Below, in pieces: positions 33,676-42,126 of a stretch of DNA of 64,000 nucleotides; the stretch's first letter is position 1, and every line of letters begins with the position of its first letter. Both the position numbers and the translations under genes were made by a program. The stretch lies in assembly GCA_038198775.1 (NCBI GenBank), contig JBBPZV010000017.1, forward strand, positions 171,580 to 235,579, read 5' to 3'. This DNA comes from JACCYJ01 sp038198775 (lineage in GTDB: Bacteria; Actinomycetota; Actinomycetes; Propionibacteriales; Nocardioidaceae). Below the pieces are notes generated by a model that saw nothing but the letters and a program-made list of their open reading frames with translations, was not told the origin of the DNA and did not search any database.

Positions 33676-34823
33676 GCCGCGTCTTCTTGCACGTCGGAGC
33701 CCCCAAGACGGGTACGACGCAGCTGCAGGACACGCTGTTCGTCAACCGCGAGACGCTCGGCGAGCACGGCGTGCTGTATCCGGGGGACCGGTTCGACTCG
33801 CAGTTCCTGGCGGCCCTGGACCTGCTGGGCAAGAAGTGGGGCGGGCTGGAGAAGTCGGCCGTCGGCGCCTGGGACACGCTGGTCGCCGAGGCCAACGCGT
33901 GGGAGGGCACGGTCGTGATCTCGCACGAGATCCTGGCCGCGGCGAGCCGGCGGCAGGTCCGCCGAGCGATCGAGGGGCTCGACGGCGAGGTGCACGTCGT
34001 GTACTCGATCCGCGACCTGGCGCGCCAGATCCCCGCCGAGTGGCAGGAGGGCGTCAAGCACCGACGCAAGATGTCGTTCGCGGAGTTCCTGGACGACCTG
34101 ACCCAAGAGACCCCGCGGACACCGGTGCTGCAGTGGTTCTGGTCGGTTCAGGACTGGCCGAAGGTGCTGGACCGGTGGGGCTCGGCGCTGTCGCCGCAAC
34201 GGGTCCACGTGGTCACGGTGCCACCACCGGACGCCCCGCGCAGCCTGCTCGTGGGCCGCTTCCTGCGGCTGCTCGGCGTCCACCGCAGCTGGCTTCCGAT
34301 GCCGAGCGAGCGGGCCAACCCGAGCTTGGGCAGCGTGGAGACCACGGTCTTGCGGACCCTGAACGCCCGGCTGCCGGCGCGCCGGCTCAAGGGCCCGCAG
34401 TACCGCCATCTGATGCGCGAGTTGCTGGCCCACCGCACGCTGGCCGAACGCGGTGAGCGGCAACCGATCGCGTTGCCGCCAGGGCTCGCGGACTGGGTCG
34501 TCTCGACCACCGAGGAGTGGGTCGCCGAGCTGGACCGGCGAGGCTACGAAGTGGTCGGCGACCTGGCGGAGGTGACGCCGGCGTTCTCGGCGTCACCCTG
34601 GTACGACCCGGACACGGCCAGCGCCTCTGACCAGCTGGAGGTGGCGTACACGATCATCGAGGCGCTCGTGCTCGAGCTGGCCGGCTACGAGGAGGCTCGG
34701 GGCAGCGCCCCGGCGCCACCCGACGTGCGCCAGCGAGCGAAGATCCGGGCGCTGGCCCTGGCCCGCCGCAACCGGGTGGTCGGACTCGCGCTGCGGGCGT
34801 ACCGACGAGTGCGCCGCGGTTGA
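33672..34823 (+). CDS. sulfotransferase-family protein 2
   Basis: A 383-residue protein with the P-loop-like PAPS motif VFLHVGAPKTGTTQLQDTL and a second segment VHVVYSIRDLARQIPAEWQEG. It is homologous along its length to the protein at 27884-29074. Its ATG overlaps the HMG-CoA lyase stop, so it is the fourth gene of the leucine operon and translated with it. The acceptor is unknown. Sulfotransferase coupling to this pathway is unexpected. The stop lies in the palindrome TGAGCGCTCA shared with the convergent EcsC-like gene. Confidence 0.82.
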   Translation: MSRVFLHVGAPKTGTTQLQDTLFVNRETLGEHGVLYPGDRFDSQFLAALDLLGKKWGGLEKSAVGAWDTLVAEANAWEGTVVISHEILAAASRRQVRRAIEGLDGEVHVVYSIRDLARQIPAEWQEGVKHRRKMSFAEFLDDLTQETPRTPVLQWFWSVQDWPKVLDRWGSALSPQRVHVVTVPPPDAPRSLLVGRFLRLLGVHRSWLPMPSERANPSLGSVETTVLRTLNARLPARRLKGPQYRHLMRELLAHRTLAERGERQPIALPPGLADWVVSTTEEWVAELDRRGYEVVGDLAEVTPAFSASPWYDPDTASASDQLEVAYTIIEALVLELAGYEEARGSAPAPPDVRQRAKIRALALARRNRVVGLALRAYRRVRRG

Positions 34824-34827
34824 GCGC

Positions 34828-35529
34828 TCAGGCCTGCGGCGGGGCAGCCGTGCGGCTGCGCCGGTCGCGCAGCTCGCGCCGGGCGTACCGACCGATCTGG
34901 TAGGTCGACCAGCCGTCGGTGACCGCACCCACACCGCCGCCGAACACCGGGAGGCGTCGACCCACGACGAGGGCAGCCCGGCGTCCACCGATCTTGGCGA
35001 CCATCTCGGTCGTGACCTCGGCGGCGATCGAGCGGTCCAGCTCGGGGTCGTGCACCGGGGAGGTGGCCAGGGCCATCGGGCTGGAGGGCAGCCGCCGCGA
35101 CTTCAGCAGCTCCCGCACGGTGTCCTCGCCGAGCAGGCAGGCGAGCACCGCGTTGCGCACTCGGGGATCGCGCAGGTCGTAGCCCCTCAGGTGGGCGATC
35201 CCGGCGACCAGATGGCACTGCAGCAGCGTCAGGCCGGTCACGTTCGCGGGGATGGACAGGGCCAGCGTCACCAGCCCTCCCACGTTGGTCACGAAACCTT
35301 GCACGCCAGCCAACCGGACATGCCCGTCGATCAGGTCGCCGATCGCCTGGTCCACGTCGCCGCCGACCTCGGCGAGCTTGGCGTCGGCGGCGACGGCGGC
35401 GCCCTTGACAGGTCCGATGCCGTCGATCGCCCGCTCGAGCACCTCCCGGACGTACGCCGACGTCAGCTGCGGTGCGACCTTGCGGCCGAGCGGGATCAGG
35501 CCCTTCGCCGCCGCGCTGCCGACGCCCAT
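34828..35529 (-). CDS. EcsC-like protein
   Basis: A 233-residue protein matching the EcsC family in outline: amphipathic N-terminal helices, a central hydrophobic stretch (GGLVTLALSIPANVTGLTLLQCHLVAGIAHLRGYDL) and the C-terminal LPVFGGGVGAVTDGWSTYQIGRYARREL. That ending is the glycine-rich VG-type motif with a basic tail seen in EcsC-like proteins. Function is unknown. A GAGGAGG sequence precedes the ATG at 35529. It is convergent with sulfotransferase 2 (4-bp gap) and divergent from aat. Confidence 0.75.
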   Translation of the reverse strand: MGVGSAAAKGLIPLGRKVAPQLTSAYVREVLERAIDGIGPVKGAAVAADAKLAEVGGDVDQAIGDLIDGHVRLAGVQGFVTNVGGLVTLALSIPANVTGLTLLQCHLVAGIAHLRGYDLRDPRVRNAVLACLLGEDTVRELLKSRRLPSSPMALATSPVHDPELDRSIAAEVTTEMVAKIGGRRAALVVGRRLPVFGGGVGAVTDGWSTYQIGRYARRELRDRRSRTAAPPQA

Positions 35530-35587
35530 GTGTCCTCCTCAGGCAAGACCGACAGCGTACGTCGCGGCCGGCGAGCATCATGGCGGG

Positions 35588-36256
35588 GTGCCGGTCCCGC
35601 TACCTTCGTCGCGCTGGGAGTTCGACCCCCGGAGAACCCGCCGAGACGACCTGGTGGGCGTGGGTGCCGACCTGGCGCCGGGGACGGTGCTGGCGGCGTA
35701 CCGCGGCGGCTGCTTCCCGATGCCGCTCGCCGAGACGCCTGCGATGGCGTGGTGGTCGCCGCTGCACCGGGGTGTGCTCCGACCGCCGCGGCTGCGGGTG
35801 AGCCGATCGCTGCGCCGGTCTCGGCGGCGGTACGTCACCACGGTCGACTCCGACTTCGCGGCCGTGGTAGCGGCCTGCGCCGACCCCGGCCGACCGGGCG
35901 CCTGGATCAGCCAACCGATCCAGGAGGCGTACGCCGAGCTGCACCGGCTGGGCTGGGCCCACTCGGTCGAGGTCTGGAGCCCCAGCGGTGAGCTCGCCGG
36001 CGGCCTCTACGGGGTCGCGGTGGGCGGCCTGTTCGCGGGCGAGTCGATGGTTTCGCTGCGCCGTGACGCGTCGAAGGTCGCCCTGGTCGAGCTCGTGGAG
36101 CTGTTGAGTGACGAGTCCGTCGGCGACCGGCTCATCGACATGCAGTGGCTGACCCCGCACCTGGCGAGCCTCGGGGCCGAGGAGCTGCCCCGGGACGTCT
36201 ACCTGCGCCGGCTGCCGGCGCTGCTCGCGGTGCCGCTGCCGCAGCCTTGGCGCTGA
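35588..36256 (+). CDS. aat: leucyl/phenylalanyl-tRNA-protein transferase
   Basis: A 222-residue enzyme that adds Leu or Phe to N-terminal Arg or Lys of proteins, creating N-degrons recognised by ClpS. Motifs: the start region VGVGADLAPGTVLAAYRGGCFPMP, AWWSPLHRGVL and GGLYGVAVGGLFAGESMVS, followed by DMQWLTPHLASLGAEELPR, all typical of Aat. GTG 35588 gives a normal length. clpS is not in the window. Confidence 0.94.
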   Translation: MPVPLPSSRWEFDPRRTRRDDLVGVGADLAPGTVLAAYRGGCFPMPLAETPAMAWWSPLHRGVLRPPRLRVSRSLRRSRRRYVTTVDSDFAAVVAACADPGRPGAWISQPIQEAYAELHRLGWAHSVEVWSPSGELAGGLYGVAVGGLFAGESMVSLRRDASKVALVELVELLSDESVGDRLIDMQWLTPHLASLGAEELPRDVYLRRLPALLAVPLPQPWR

Positions 36257-36296
36257 CCGGCCGTCACCGTGCCGCGCGACGCGGCAGACTGGGCGG

Positions 36297-37160
36297 GTGC
36301 CGGAGCTTCCCGAAGTCGAATCGTTGGCGGGGCAGCTGCGGGCCCGGTTGGCCGGGCGGGCGTTCGCCCGCGTGGTACCGGTGACCTTCAGCGCGCTCAA
36401 GACGTTCGACCCACCACTGGACGCGCTGCGCGGGCTGCTGGTGGAGCAGGTGGTGCGTCACGGCAAGTTCCTAGACCTCGACCTCGGCGGCCTCCACTTC
36501 GTCACTCACCTGGCGCGAGCGGGCTGGCTGCGCTGGCATGACACGGTTCCGGTGGCAACAGCGCGGCCGGGCAAGGGGCCGCTGGCGATGCGGGTCGAGC
36601 TCGACGACGGCAGCGGCTTCGACCTGACGGAGGCCGGCACCCAAAAGCGGCTGGCCGTCTACGTCGTCAAGGCCCCGGCCGAGATCGCGGGGATCGCCCG
36701 GCTGGGCCCGGACCCGCTCGACCCCTCGTTCGGCAGCGACGCGCTCGCCGACCTGCTCCGGGCCGCCGGCCGTTCCCAGATCAAGGGGGTGCTGCGGGAC
36801 CAGTCGGTCATCGCGGGCATCGGCAACGCCTACTCCGACGAGATCTTGCACGCCGCCCGGTTGTCGCCGTTCAAACCGGCTTCCCACGTCCTCGGGCAGG
36901 ATCTCGACCGGCTGTCCACGGCGATCGGGACCACGCTCCGGGAGGCGGTCGAACGCTCGGCCGGGCTGCACGCGGCGGAGCTGAAGCGGGAGAAGAAGGC
37001 GGGGCTGCGGGTGCACGGGCGGACCGGCCTGCCCTGCCCAGCGTGCGGTGACACGGTGGCGGAGGTGTCGTTCGCCGACTCCTCGCTGCAGTACTGCCCG
37101 AGCTGCCAGACCGGTGGGAAGCCGCTAGCCGACCGGAGGATGTCCCGGCTCCTGAAGTGA
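36297..37160 (+). CDS. Fpg/Nei-family DNA glycosylase
   Basis: A 287-residue base-excision-repair glycosylase/AP lyase. The mature N-terminal Pro catalyst and Glu are in MPELPEVE. The Lys region is VRHGKFLDL, the helix-two-turn-helix is GVLRDQSVIAGIGNAYSDEILHAARLSP, and a C-terminal zinc finger has CPACGDTV...YCPSCQT. The zinc-finger Arg context (TGGKPLADRRMSRLLK) differs from classical MutM, and the protein may belong to an actinobacterial Fpg-like subgroup with altered lesion preference. CAGACT lies six bases before the GTG start. Confidence 0.88.
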   Translation: MPELPEVESLAGQLRARLAGRAFARVVPVTFSALKTFDPPLDALRGLLVEQVVRHGKFLDLDLGGLHFVTHLARAGWLRWHDTVPVATARPGKGPLAMRVELDDGSGFDLTEAGTQKRLAVYVVKAPAEIAGIARLGPDPLDPSFGSDALADLLRAAGRSQIKGVLRDQSVIAGIGNAYSDEILHAARLSPFKPASHVLGQDLDRLSTAIGTTLREAVERSAGLHAAELKREKKAGLRVHGRTGLPCPACGDTVAEVSFADSSLQYCPSCQTGGKPLADRRMSRLLK

Positions 37161-37215
37161 GCGCGACGCGCTACGGCTCGCTAACACAATCTAGGGCAAC
37201 TGCTAGACACCCCGA

Positions 37216-37221
37216 TACCGT
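37216..37221 (+). promoter_or_regulatory. -10 box TACCGT, leaderless promoter of the AAA ATPase gene
   Basis: TACCGT, six bases, then ATG 37228; no ribosome-binding site lies between. This is one of the clearest leaderless starts in the window. Confidence 0.5.
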
Positions 37222-37227
37222 CCTGAC

Positions 37228-38421
37228 ATGGACCCGGTCCGCAACCCCTACGCGCCGGGCGCTGGGCAGCGCCCGCCCGAGCTCGCGGGTCGAGACGATC
37301 AGCTGCGGCAGTTCGAGGTGACGCTGGAGCGGGTGGCGGCGCGGCGACCGGAGCGGTCGATGGTGCTCTCCGGGCTGCGCGGGGTCGGCAAGACCGTGCT
37401 GTTGAACGCGCTGCGATCGCTTGCGGTTAAACGGGCCTGGGGGACCGGCAAGCTCGAAGCGCGCCCGGAGACCGGGATACGGCTCGGAATCGCCCAGGCG
37501 GTCCATGCCGCCGTCCGGGAGGTCGCGCATCGACACCGTGACCCCGACCGGGTTGACGCGGTCGCCTCGGTGCTCAAGGCGTACGCGCTGCGCGCCCCGC
37601 CGCGGCAGCGTCGCGAGGTGCGCTGGCACCCGCCGAGCGACGTCGCTGCGGCGAGGGGGAGAGCGGACTCCGGCGACCTCGAGCTCGACCTCATCGAGCT
37701 GTTCACCGACGTCGCCGAGCTCGGTCGCGACCTCGGTGTCGGCGTGGCGCTGTTTTTCGACGAGATGCAGGACATCGCCCCCGCTGAGCTGGCCGCACTC
37801 TGCGGCGCTTGCCACGAGATCAGCCAGGCGGGGGCGCCGCTGGTCGTCGTCGGAGCCGGTCTTCCCCACCTGCCGACCGCGTTGAGCGCCAGCAAGTCCT
37901 ACGCGGAACGGCTGTTCCGATACGTCGTCGTCGACCGGCTCGCCCGCGAGGCCGCGGATCGGGCGCTGCTGGTGCCGGCCTCCACGGAGGGGGCGGACTA
38001 CGATCGCGCCGCTCTGGCGGCCCTGTACCGGCTCACCGACGGCTACCCGTACTTCGTGCAGGCGTACGGCAAGGCCACGTGGGACGTGGCGCCGGGCAGC
38101 CCGATCCGCGAGTCGGACGTCCTTGAAGCAGCCCCGCAGGCTGCGGACGAGCTGGCGGTCGGCTTCTTCGGCTCCCGCTACGAACGGGCCTCGCCGGCCG
38201 AGCGGGACTACATGCGAGCCATGGCCGACGTCGGCGCCGATGGCAGCGACGGCGCGGTGGCCACGGCCCAGGTGGCGGGCATCCTCGAGCGCCGCCCGCA
38301 GAGCCTTTCGCCGGCACGTGACGGGCTGATCAAGAAGGGCCTGGTCTACGCCGCCGAGCGTGGCTCGGTCGCGTTCACGGTCCCGCACTTCGGCGCTTAC
38401 CTACGCCGTCAGCCCGGCTAG
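37228..38421 (+). CDS. AAA ATPase, ORC/AAA_16-like
   Basis: A 397-residue P-loop ATPase. After an N-terminal NPYAPGAGQRPPELAGRD (an NPYxPG motif typical of these proteins) come Walker A GLRGVGKT (49-56), Walker B with Asp178-Glu179 in FFDEMQD, and the sensor-type VVGAGLPHLP. A C-terminal winged-helix region (DYMRAMADVG...VAGILERRPQSLSPARDGLIKKGLV) resembles the archaeal Orc1/STAND layout. The role is unknown; DNA binding or a regulatory switch is likely. No neighbouring effector gene is present. Confidence 0.82.
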   Translation: MDPVRNPYAPGAGQRPPELAGRDDQLRQFEVTLERVAARRPERSMVLSGLRGVGKTVLLNALRSLAVKRAWGTGKLEARPETGIRLGIAQAVHAAVREVAHRHRDPDRVDAVASVLKAYALRAPPRQRREVRWHPPSDVAAARGRADSGDLELDLIELFTDVAELGRDLGVGVALFFDEMQDIAPAELAALCGACHEISQAGAPLVVVGAGLPHLPTALSASKSYAERLFRYVVVDRLAREAADRALLVPASTEGADYDRAALAALYRLTDGYPYFVQAYGKATWDVAPGSPIRESDVLEAAPQAADELAVGFFGSRYERASPAERDYMRAMADVGADGSDGAVATAQVAGILERRPQSLSPARDGLIKKGLVYAAERGSVAFTVPHFGAYLRRQPG

Positions 38422-38509
38422 GCGCCGTCGCGTCGGCCACGCGCCGCAAGGCCGGTGGATGCGGATACGCTCGCGGGAGGCTGCGAGCCAGCGACGAGAG
38501 GGGCCGTCC

Positions 38510-39268
38510 ATGCAGTGTCCACGCTGCGGAGCAGACAACCCGCCCGGCGTCGCCGCCTGTATCCGTTGCGGCCTGCCCGCGTATGCCACCCCGACGGCCT
38601 ATCCACCGCCCCAGGCCTCGGGGGCAAGTGCTGCCGGGCGCCGCTCGCCGCTCGCCGCGGTGGCGGCAGTGCTGGCGGCCCTCGGCGCCTTGGCCGGCTT
38701 GGGCTACGGCGGCTATGCCCTGAGTGCCCGGCGTGGCATCTACTCCTCGATCGCCGACGACCCCGGCTCGGTCACCCCTGCGGATGCTCAGAACAGCGAC
38801 ACCCTCAACGCCGTGCTGTTGTGGGTCTCGCTGGCGCTGATCGCGGTGGGCCTCGTCGCGTGGGTGGTGGCGCTGATCGCCGCTCGGCGAGGCTGCAACG
38901 GGCTCGGCTGGGCGGGCCTGGCGCTGGTGGTGCTGGGCGCCGGTGTCGCCGTCGTCGGCGCCATCGTGGTGGGCGGGGTCGGATCCACGTCCGATGCCGG
39001 CAACGGTGCCACCGGCTACCTCCTGGTGGGCATCGGGTTCGTCGTCATGGCACTCGGGCTGCTGCTGGGTGTGGTGAGCCTGCGCCGGCCAGCTGCCGCC
39101 GGTAGTAGCACCGGCCCGGCGCCCTACCCGCCCTACGCCGACCCCTACGCCGGCCCGGCCCCGTACGGCGGTCCACCACCGGTTGCGCCGCCGCAGGGAG
39201 GGCCGGCCCAGCCGTACGGGCCCCCGACCAGCGCGCCGCCGCGAGCACCGGGAGCACCTCCGCCATGA
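38510..39268 (+). CDS. zinc-ribbon membrane protein with Pro-rich tail
   Basis: A 252-residue protein: an N-terminal zinc ribbon (MQCPRCGADNPPGVAACIRCG), four hydrophobic helices (about 45-75, 102-125, 133-160, 170-195) and a C-terminal cytoplasmic tail of about 50 residues rich in Pro, Tyr, Gly and Ala. I recognise the architecture but no function. It overlaps the GDPD gene as ATGA, so both are co-translated. Confidence 0.7.
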   Translation: MQCPRCGADNPPGVAACIRCGLPAYATPTAYPPPQASGASAAGRRSPLAAVAAVLAALGALAGLGYGGYALSARRGIYSSIADDPGSVTPADAQNSDTLNAVLLWVSLALIAVGLVAWVVALIAARRGCNGLGWAGLALVVLGAGVAVVGAIVVGGVGSTSDAGNGATGYLLVGIGFVVMALGLLLGVVSLRRPAAAGSSTGPAPYPPYADPYAGPAPYGGPPPVAPPQGGPAQPYGPPTSAPPRAPGAPPP

Positions 39269-40101
39269 CCTCCGGCCGCCCCGAGCGGCCGCAGATCGTC
39301 GCGCACCGCGGTGCCAGCGGCGCCCTCGCGGAACACACGCTCGCGGCGTATCTGCAGGCACTCGACGACGGTGCCGACGCAGTCGAGTGTGACGTCCGAC
39401 TGACCGCCGACGGGCACCTCGTGTGCGTGCACGACCGGCGGGTCGAGCGGACCTCCAACGGTCGGGGGGTCGTCTCCGCCCTCCAGCTGGCCGAGCTCGA
39501 CGCGCTCGACTTCGGGTCGTGGAAGAACCCATGGGCAGACCTCGACGACGAGGCCGACGACGGTCCGCATCAGCGCAAGGTCTTGACCCTGGAGGCGCTG
39601 CTCGGTGAGCTCAGCGGTCGCGACCGCCGGGTCGAGCTGGCCGTCGAGACCAAGCACCCCACTCGCTACGCAGGCCTCGTCGAACAGCGGCTCGTGGACC
39701 TGCTGGCCCGCTTCGGTCTCACCCGCCCCGGCCCCGACGATGCGGTCCGTGTCAGCCTGATGAGCTTCTCCCGGATCTCTTTGCGGCGGGTGCGCGAGCT
39801 GGCGCCGGCGGTGCCGACGGTCTGGTTGATGGACCGGCTGCCGCTGCGCTTCGGGGACGGGACGCTGCCACGGGGGTGCCGAGCCGGTGGTGTCGCCATC
39901 CCGGTGGTCCGCGCCCATCCGGGCTTCGTCCGCCGGCTCCAGCGCCGCGGCAACGCCGTCCATGTGTTCACCGTCAACGATCGCCGTGACGTCGACCTGT
40001 GCCTGCGACTCGGCGTCGACGCGATCATCACCGACCACCCGGCCGACACCCTGTCCTGGATACGCCGACAGACAGGGCCGCATGGTGGGCACGCTCCCTG
40101 A
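39265..40101 (+). CDS. glycerophosphodiester phosphodiesterase
   Basis: A 278-residue GDPD-fold enzyme hydrolysing glycerophosphodiesters from phospholipid breakdown to glycerol-3-phosphate and alcohol. Motifs: VAHRGASGALAEHTLAAYLQAL, GADAVECDVRLTADGHLVCVHD (metal Glu, Asp and His) and ELAVETKHP; the barrel ends with AVHVFTVNDRRDVDLCLRLGVDAIITDHP. No signal peptide is visible, so it is probably cytosolic. The start overlaps the zinc-ribbon membrane protein by 4 bp. Confidence 0.92.
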   Translation: MTSGRPERPQIVAHRGASGALAEHTLAAYLQALDDGADAVECDVRLTADGHLVCVHDRRVERTSNGRGVVSALQLAELDALDFGSWKNPWADLDDEADDGPHQRKVLTLEALLGELSGRDRRVELAVETKHPTRYAGLVEQRLVDLLARFGLTRPGPDDAVRVSLMSFSRISLRRVRELAPAVPTVWLMDRLPLRFGDGTLPRGCRAGGVAIPVVRAHPGFVRRLQRRGNAVHVFTVNDRRDVDLCLRLGVDAIITDHPADTLSWIRRQTGPHGGHAP

Positions 40102-40107
40102 GGTGAG

Positions 40108-40132
40108 GTTTTCGGTGGTTACCAAGGGGTAA
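40108..40132 (+). promoter_or_regulatory. SigF/SigB-type promoter GTTT-N15-GGGTAA
   Basis: GTTT at 40108-40111 and GGGTAA at 40127-40132 with 15 bases between fit the known recognition pattern of SigF/SigB-family factors (GTTT-N14-16-GGGTA). It lies 44 bp before the start of an RsbW-like kinase gene. The window encodes a sigma factor of that family at 26938-27738. Confidence 0.7.
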
Positions 40133-40176
40133 GAGCCCGCGGTGCTGCACACCGGGCGGAAGCGTGGAGATCAGCC

Positions 40177-40590
40177 GTGACGGTGGACATTCCCGAGCAG
40201 GTCCGGGTGCCGTTCGTGCCGTCCGCGGCCCGCACCGCGCGCATCCACCTCTCGGCGTTCTTGAGCCAGCGCCGCCTTGCGCAACCGGTCGTCGACGACG
40301 CACTGGTGGTCATCTCCGAGCTCGTCAGCAACGCCGTACGTCATGCCACCCCACAAGACGATGGTGAGCTCGGAGTGTCCTGGGCGCTCGAGCGAGAGCA
40401 GCTGCTGCTGGTGGTCGAGGACGGAGGGTCGGTACGCACCCCGCAGGAGATCAGTACCGGACCGTCCGGGGAAGGAGGACGCGGGCTGTCGATCGTGTCG
40501 GTGTTGTCTCGCCGGTGGTGGGTCGAGACTCGAGAGCGCGGGGTCAGGGTCACGGCCCAGCTCGACACACTGTTAGGTCCTCCGGGCTAA
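40177..40590 (+). CDS. RsbW-like ATP-binding protein (HATPase_c), candidate anti-sigma factor
   Basis: A 137-residue GHKL-type ATPase. The N box is DDALVVISELVSNAVRHA, the G1 box LLVVEDGGS and the G2 region GEGGRGLSIVSVLSRRWWVE. Such small HATPase proteins in actinobacteria are anti-sigma kinases or regulators of anti-sigma antagonists. It starts at GTG 40177 behind a SigF-type promoter, the arrangement expected for feedback control of a stress sigma factor. No antagonist (RsbV/STAS) gene is visible nearby. Confidence 0.85.
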   Translation: MTVDIPEQVRVPFVPSAARTARIHLSAFLSQRRLAQPVVDDALVVISELVSNAVRHATPQDDGELGVSWALEREQLLLVVEDGGSVRTPQEISTGPSGEGGRGLSIVSVLSRRWWVETRERGVRVTAQLDTLLGPPG

Positions 40591-40623
40591 GGTGACTTCC
40601 CGTCGAGATCACCGGGGAGTTGC

Positions 40624-41535
40624 ATGTCCGCACAGCTGCCGGTCGCTCGGTCAGAACCCGGTCCCCGACAGCCCTGCCCGTGCGGGTCGGGCAAGCGCTA
40701 CCGGGCCTGTCACGGGTCCGGCGGCCCAGCGGCCTACATCGCACGTACGTTCGCCGGACTGCCGGCCGAGTGCGACTGGGTCGCGATGAGAGACATCGTC
40801 GCGGCCGCCACCGCCGACGTCAGGCTGGGCCAGCGCGAGCGGCCGGTGCGGGTGTGCTCCCTGCTGCCGGCGGCGCTACCGGCGTTGGTGCGCGAAGACG
40901 GCGAGGTGTGGCTGGGTCTGCAGGTTCAGCACGACTACGGTGATGCCAGCCGTGACCTCGCCGCGGTGCTGGAACTGGCGCTCGGGGCGCCCCCAGGAAC
41001 GCAGGTGACCCTTCCCGCTGACCCCGGCTCCGGTCCCCGGCTGCAGGACCTCGTCGATCCTGGCTCGGAGTTTTCGGTCACCGTCCACGACAGCTTCGGG
41101 TTCTGGGTCGCCGACCTCGAAGACGCCACCGGACAGCTGGCAGCCTCGCTGGAGGCCGCCGACGCGTCGCTCGCACCGACGGTGCGGCTGCGGGCCGTGG
41201 ACGCTGCGTACTGGACCAGCACCGGTGGCAAGGAGTTCCTGCGCTGGGTGATGCCGCACGACGAGGATCGGCTGTTGGATGCCCTGGCCCGGCTGCACGT
41301 TCGCGGCGACGACACGCTGGTAGCGAGCGGCCGGCTGCTCGGCTCGTTTCGCGCTCACGGCCTGCTGGCACCGGTGTGGGAGATCCCGCCCGGCACCGGC
41401 GCCGGGGCGCTCGAGGAGCCCGCGCAGCGCATCGCGGCGCACCTCGCCGACGCCATGTCGACGCCGACCTCGCTGAGCTCGGTCGAGCGGTCCGCCCGAT
41501 CCGGTCTGCTGTCTCGGCAACTGACGATTCGCTGA
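40624..41535 (+). CDS. DUF5926 protein with SEC-C zinc motif
   Basis: A 303-residue cytosolic protein. The N-terminus carries a SEC-C metal-binding motif, CPCGSGKRYRACHG (Cys18, Cys20, Cys29, His30), as in the tail of SecA. The remainder matches what I know of DUF5926 (VQHDYGDASRDLAAVLELAL, SFGFWVADLEDATGQ, PTVRLRAVDAAYWTS, FLRWVMPHDEDRLLDALARL). Function unknown. GGGGAG precedes the ATG. It follows the RsbW-like gene by 33 bp and may share its transcript. Confidence 0.85.
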   Translation: MSAQLPVARSEPGPRQPCPCGSGKRYRACHGSGGPAAYIARTFAGLPAECDWVAMRDIVAAATADVRLGQRERPVRVCSLLPAALPALVREDGEVWLGLQVQHDYGDASRDLAAVLELALGAPPGTQVTLPADPGSGPRLQDLVDPGSEFSVTVHDSFGFWVADLEDATGQLAASLEAADASLAPTVRLRAVDAAYWTSTGGKEFLRWVMPHDEDRLLDALARLHVRGDDTLVASGRLLGSFRAHGLLAPVWEIPPGTGAGALEEPAQRIAAHLADAMSTPTSLSSVERSARSGLLSRQLTIR

Positions 41536-41683
41536 GAATCTGAGCCCGCCACGCAGCGGGATACATGATCTCCTTGCGCCCATGTGAGCGCACAATTAGC
41601 CTGGAGGAAGCCCGGTCGTCGTTGTTTCCCCCGTCAGCGACGGCCGGGCGACCCATGTCCGGAGCCGGCAATGTCGCCTTCGG

Positions 41684-42094
41684 TCAGTCCTCGGCCAACT
41701 CCTGCGCCGTCAGCGGGCGTAGCACGCAGAACTCGTTGCCCTCCGGATCGGCCAGCACCACCCAGGTCTCGTCGCCGCCTTGACCCACGTCGGCTCGCAC
41801 GGCACCGAGCTCCTCCAGGCGGGCCACCTCGGCGGCCTGGTCCAGCGGCCGCAGGTCGAAATGCAGCCGGTTCTTGGTGCCTTTGCTCTCGGGCACCCGG
41901 CCGAACAAGATGTCGGGTGCGACGCCGTCCTCCCGGCTGCCCTCAGGCGGTTCCAGCACCACCTCGTCGTCGGTGTCGTACGTACGCCGCCAGCCGAGCG
42001 CCTGCTCCCAGAACCCCGCCGTTGCTCGCGGGTCGGTCGAGTCGATGCACACGCACTGCCAGCGCAGCGCGGGTCCGGTGTCCCCAGGGGTCAT
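41684..42094 (-). CDS. VOC-family (glyoxalase-like) protein
   Basis: A 136-residue protein with two beta-alpha-beta-beta-beta modules: WQCVCIDSTDPRATAGFWEQALGW at the start and NRLHFDLRPLDQAAEVARLEELGAVRADVG...VLADPEGNEFCVLRP at the end. This is the Glyoxalase_6-type layout common in actinobacteria. Substrate unknown. ATG 42094 was chosen; upstream in-frame codons overlap arcA and look non-coding. The 148-bp gap to DUF5926 shows nothing convincing. Confidence 0.85.
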   Translation of the reverse strand: MTPGDTGPALRWQCVCIDSTDPRATAGFWEQALGWRRTYDTDDEVVLEPPEGSREDGVAPDILFGRVPESKGTKNRLHFDLRPLDQAAEVARLEELGAVRADVGQGGDETWVVLADPEGNEFCVLRPLTAQELAED

Positions 42095-42126
42095 GTCCGG
42101 ACCCTTCCGGGCGCCACCCGCTGGCG

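Noticed and set aside
41536..41683. Possible small gene or regulatory RNA between DUF5926 and the VOC gene
   Set aside because: No start with a ribosome-binding site, no coding pattern and no stable hairpin was seen; left unannotated.
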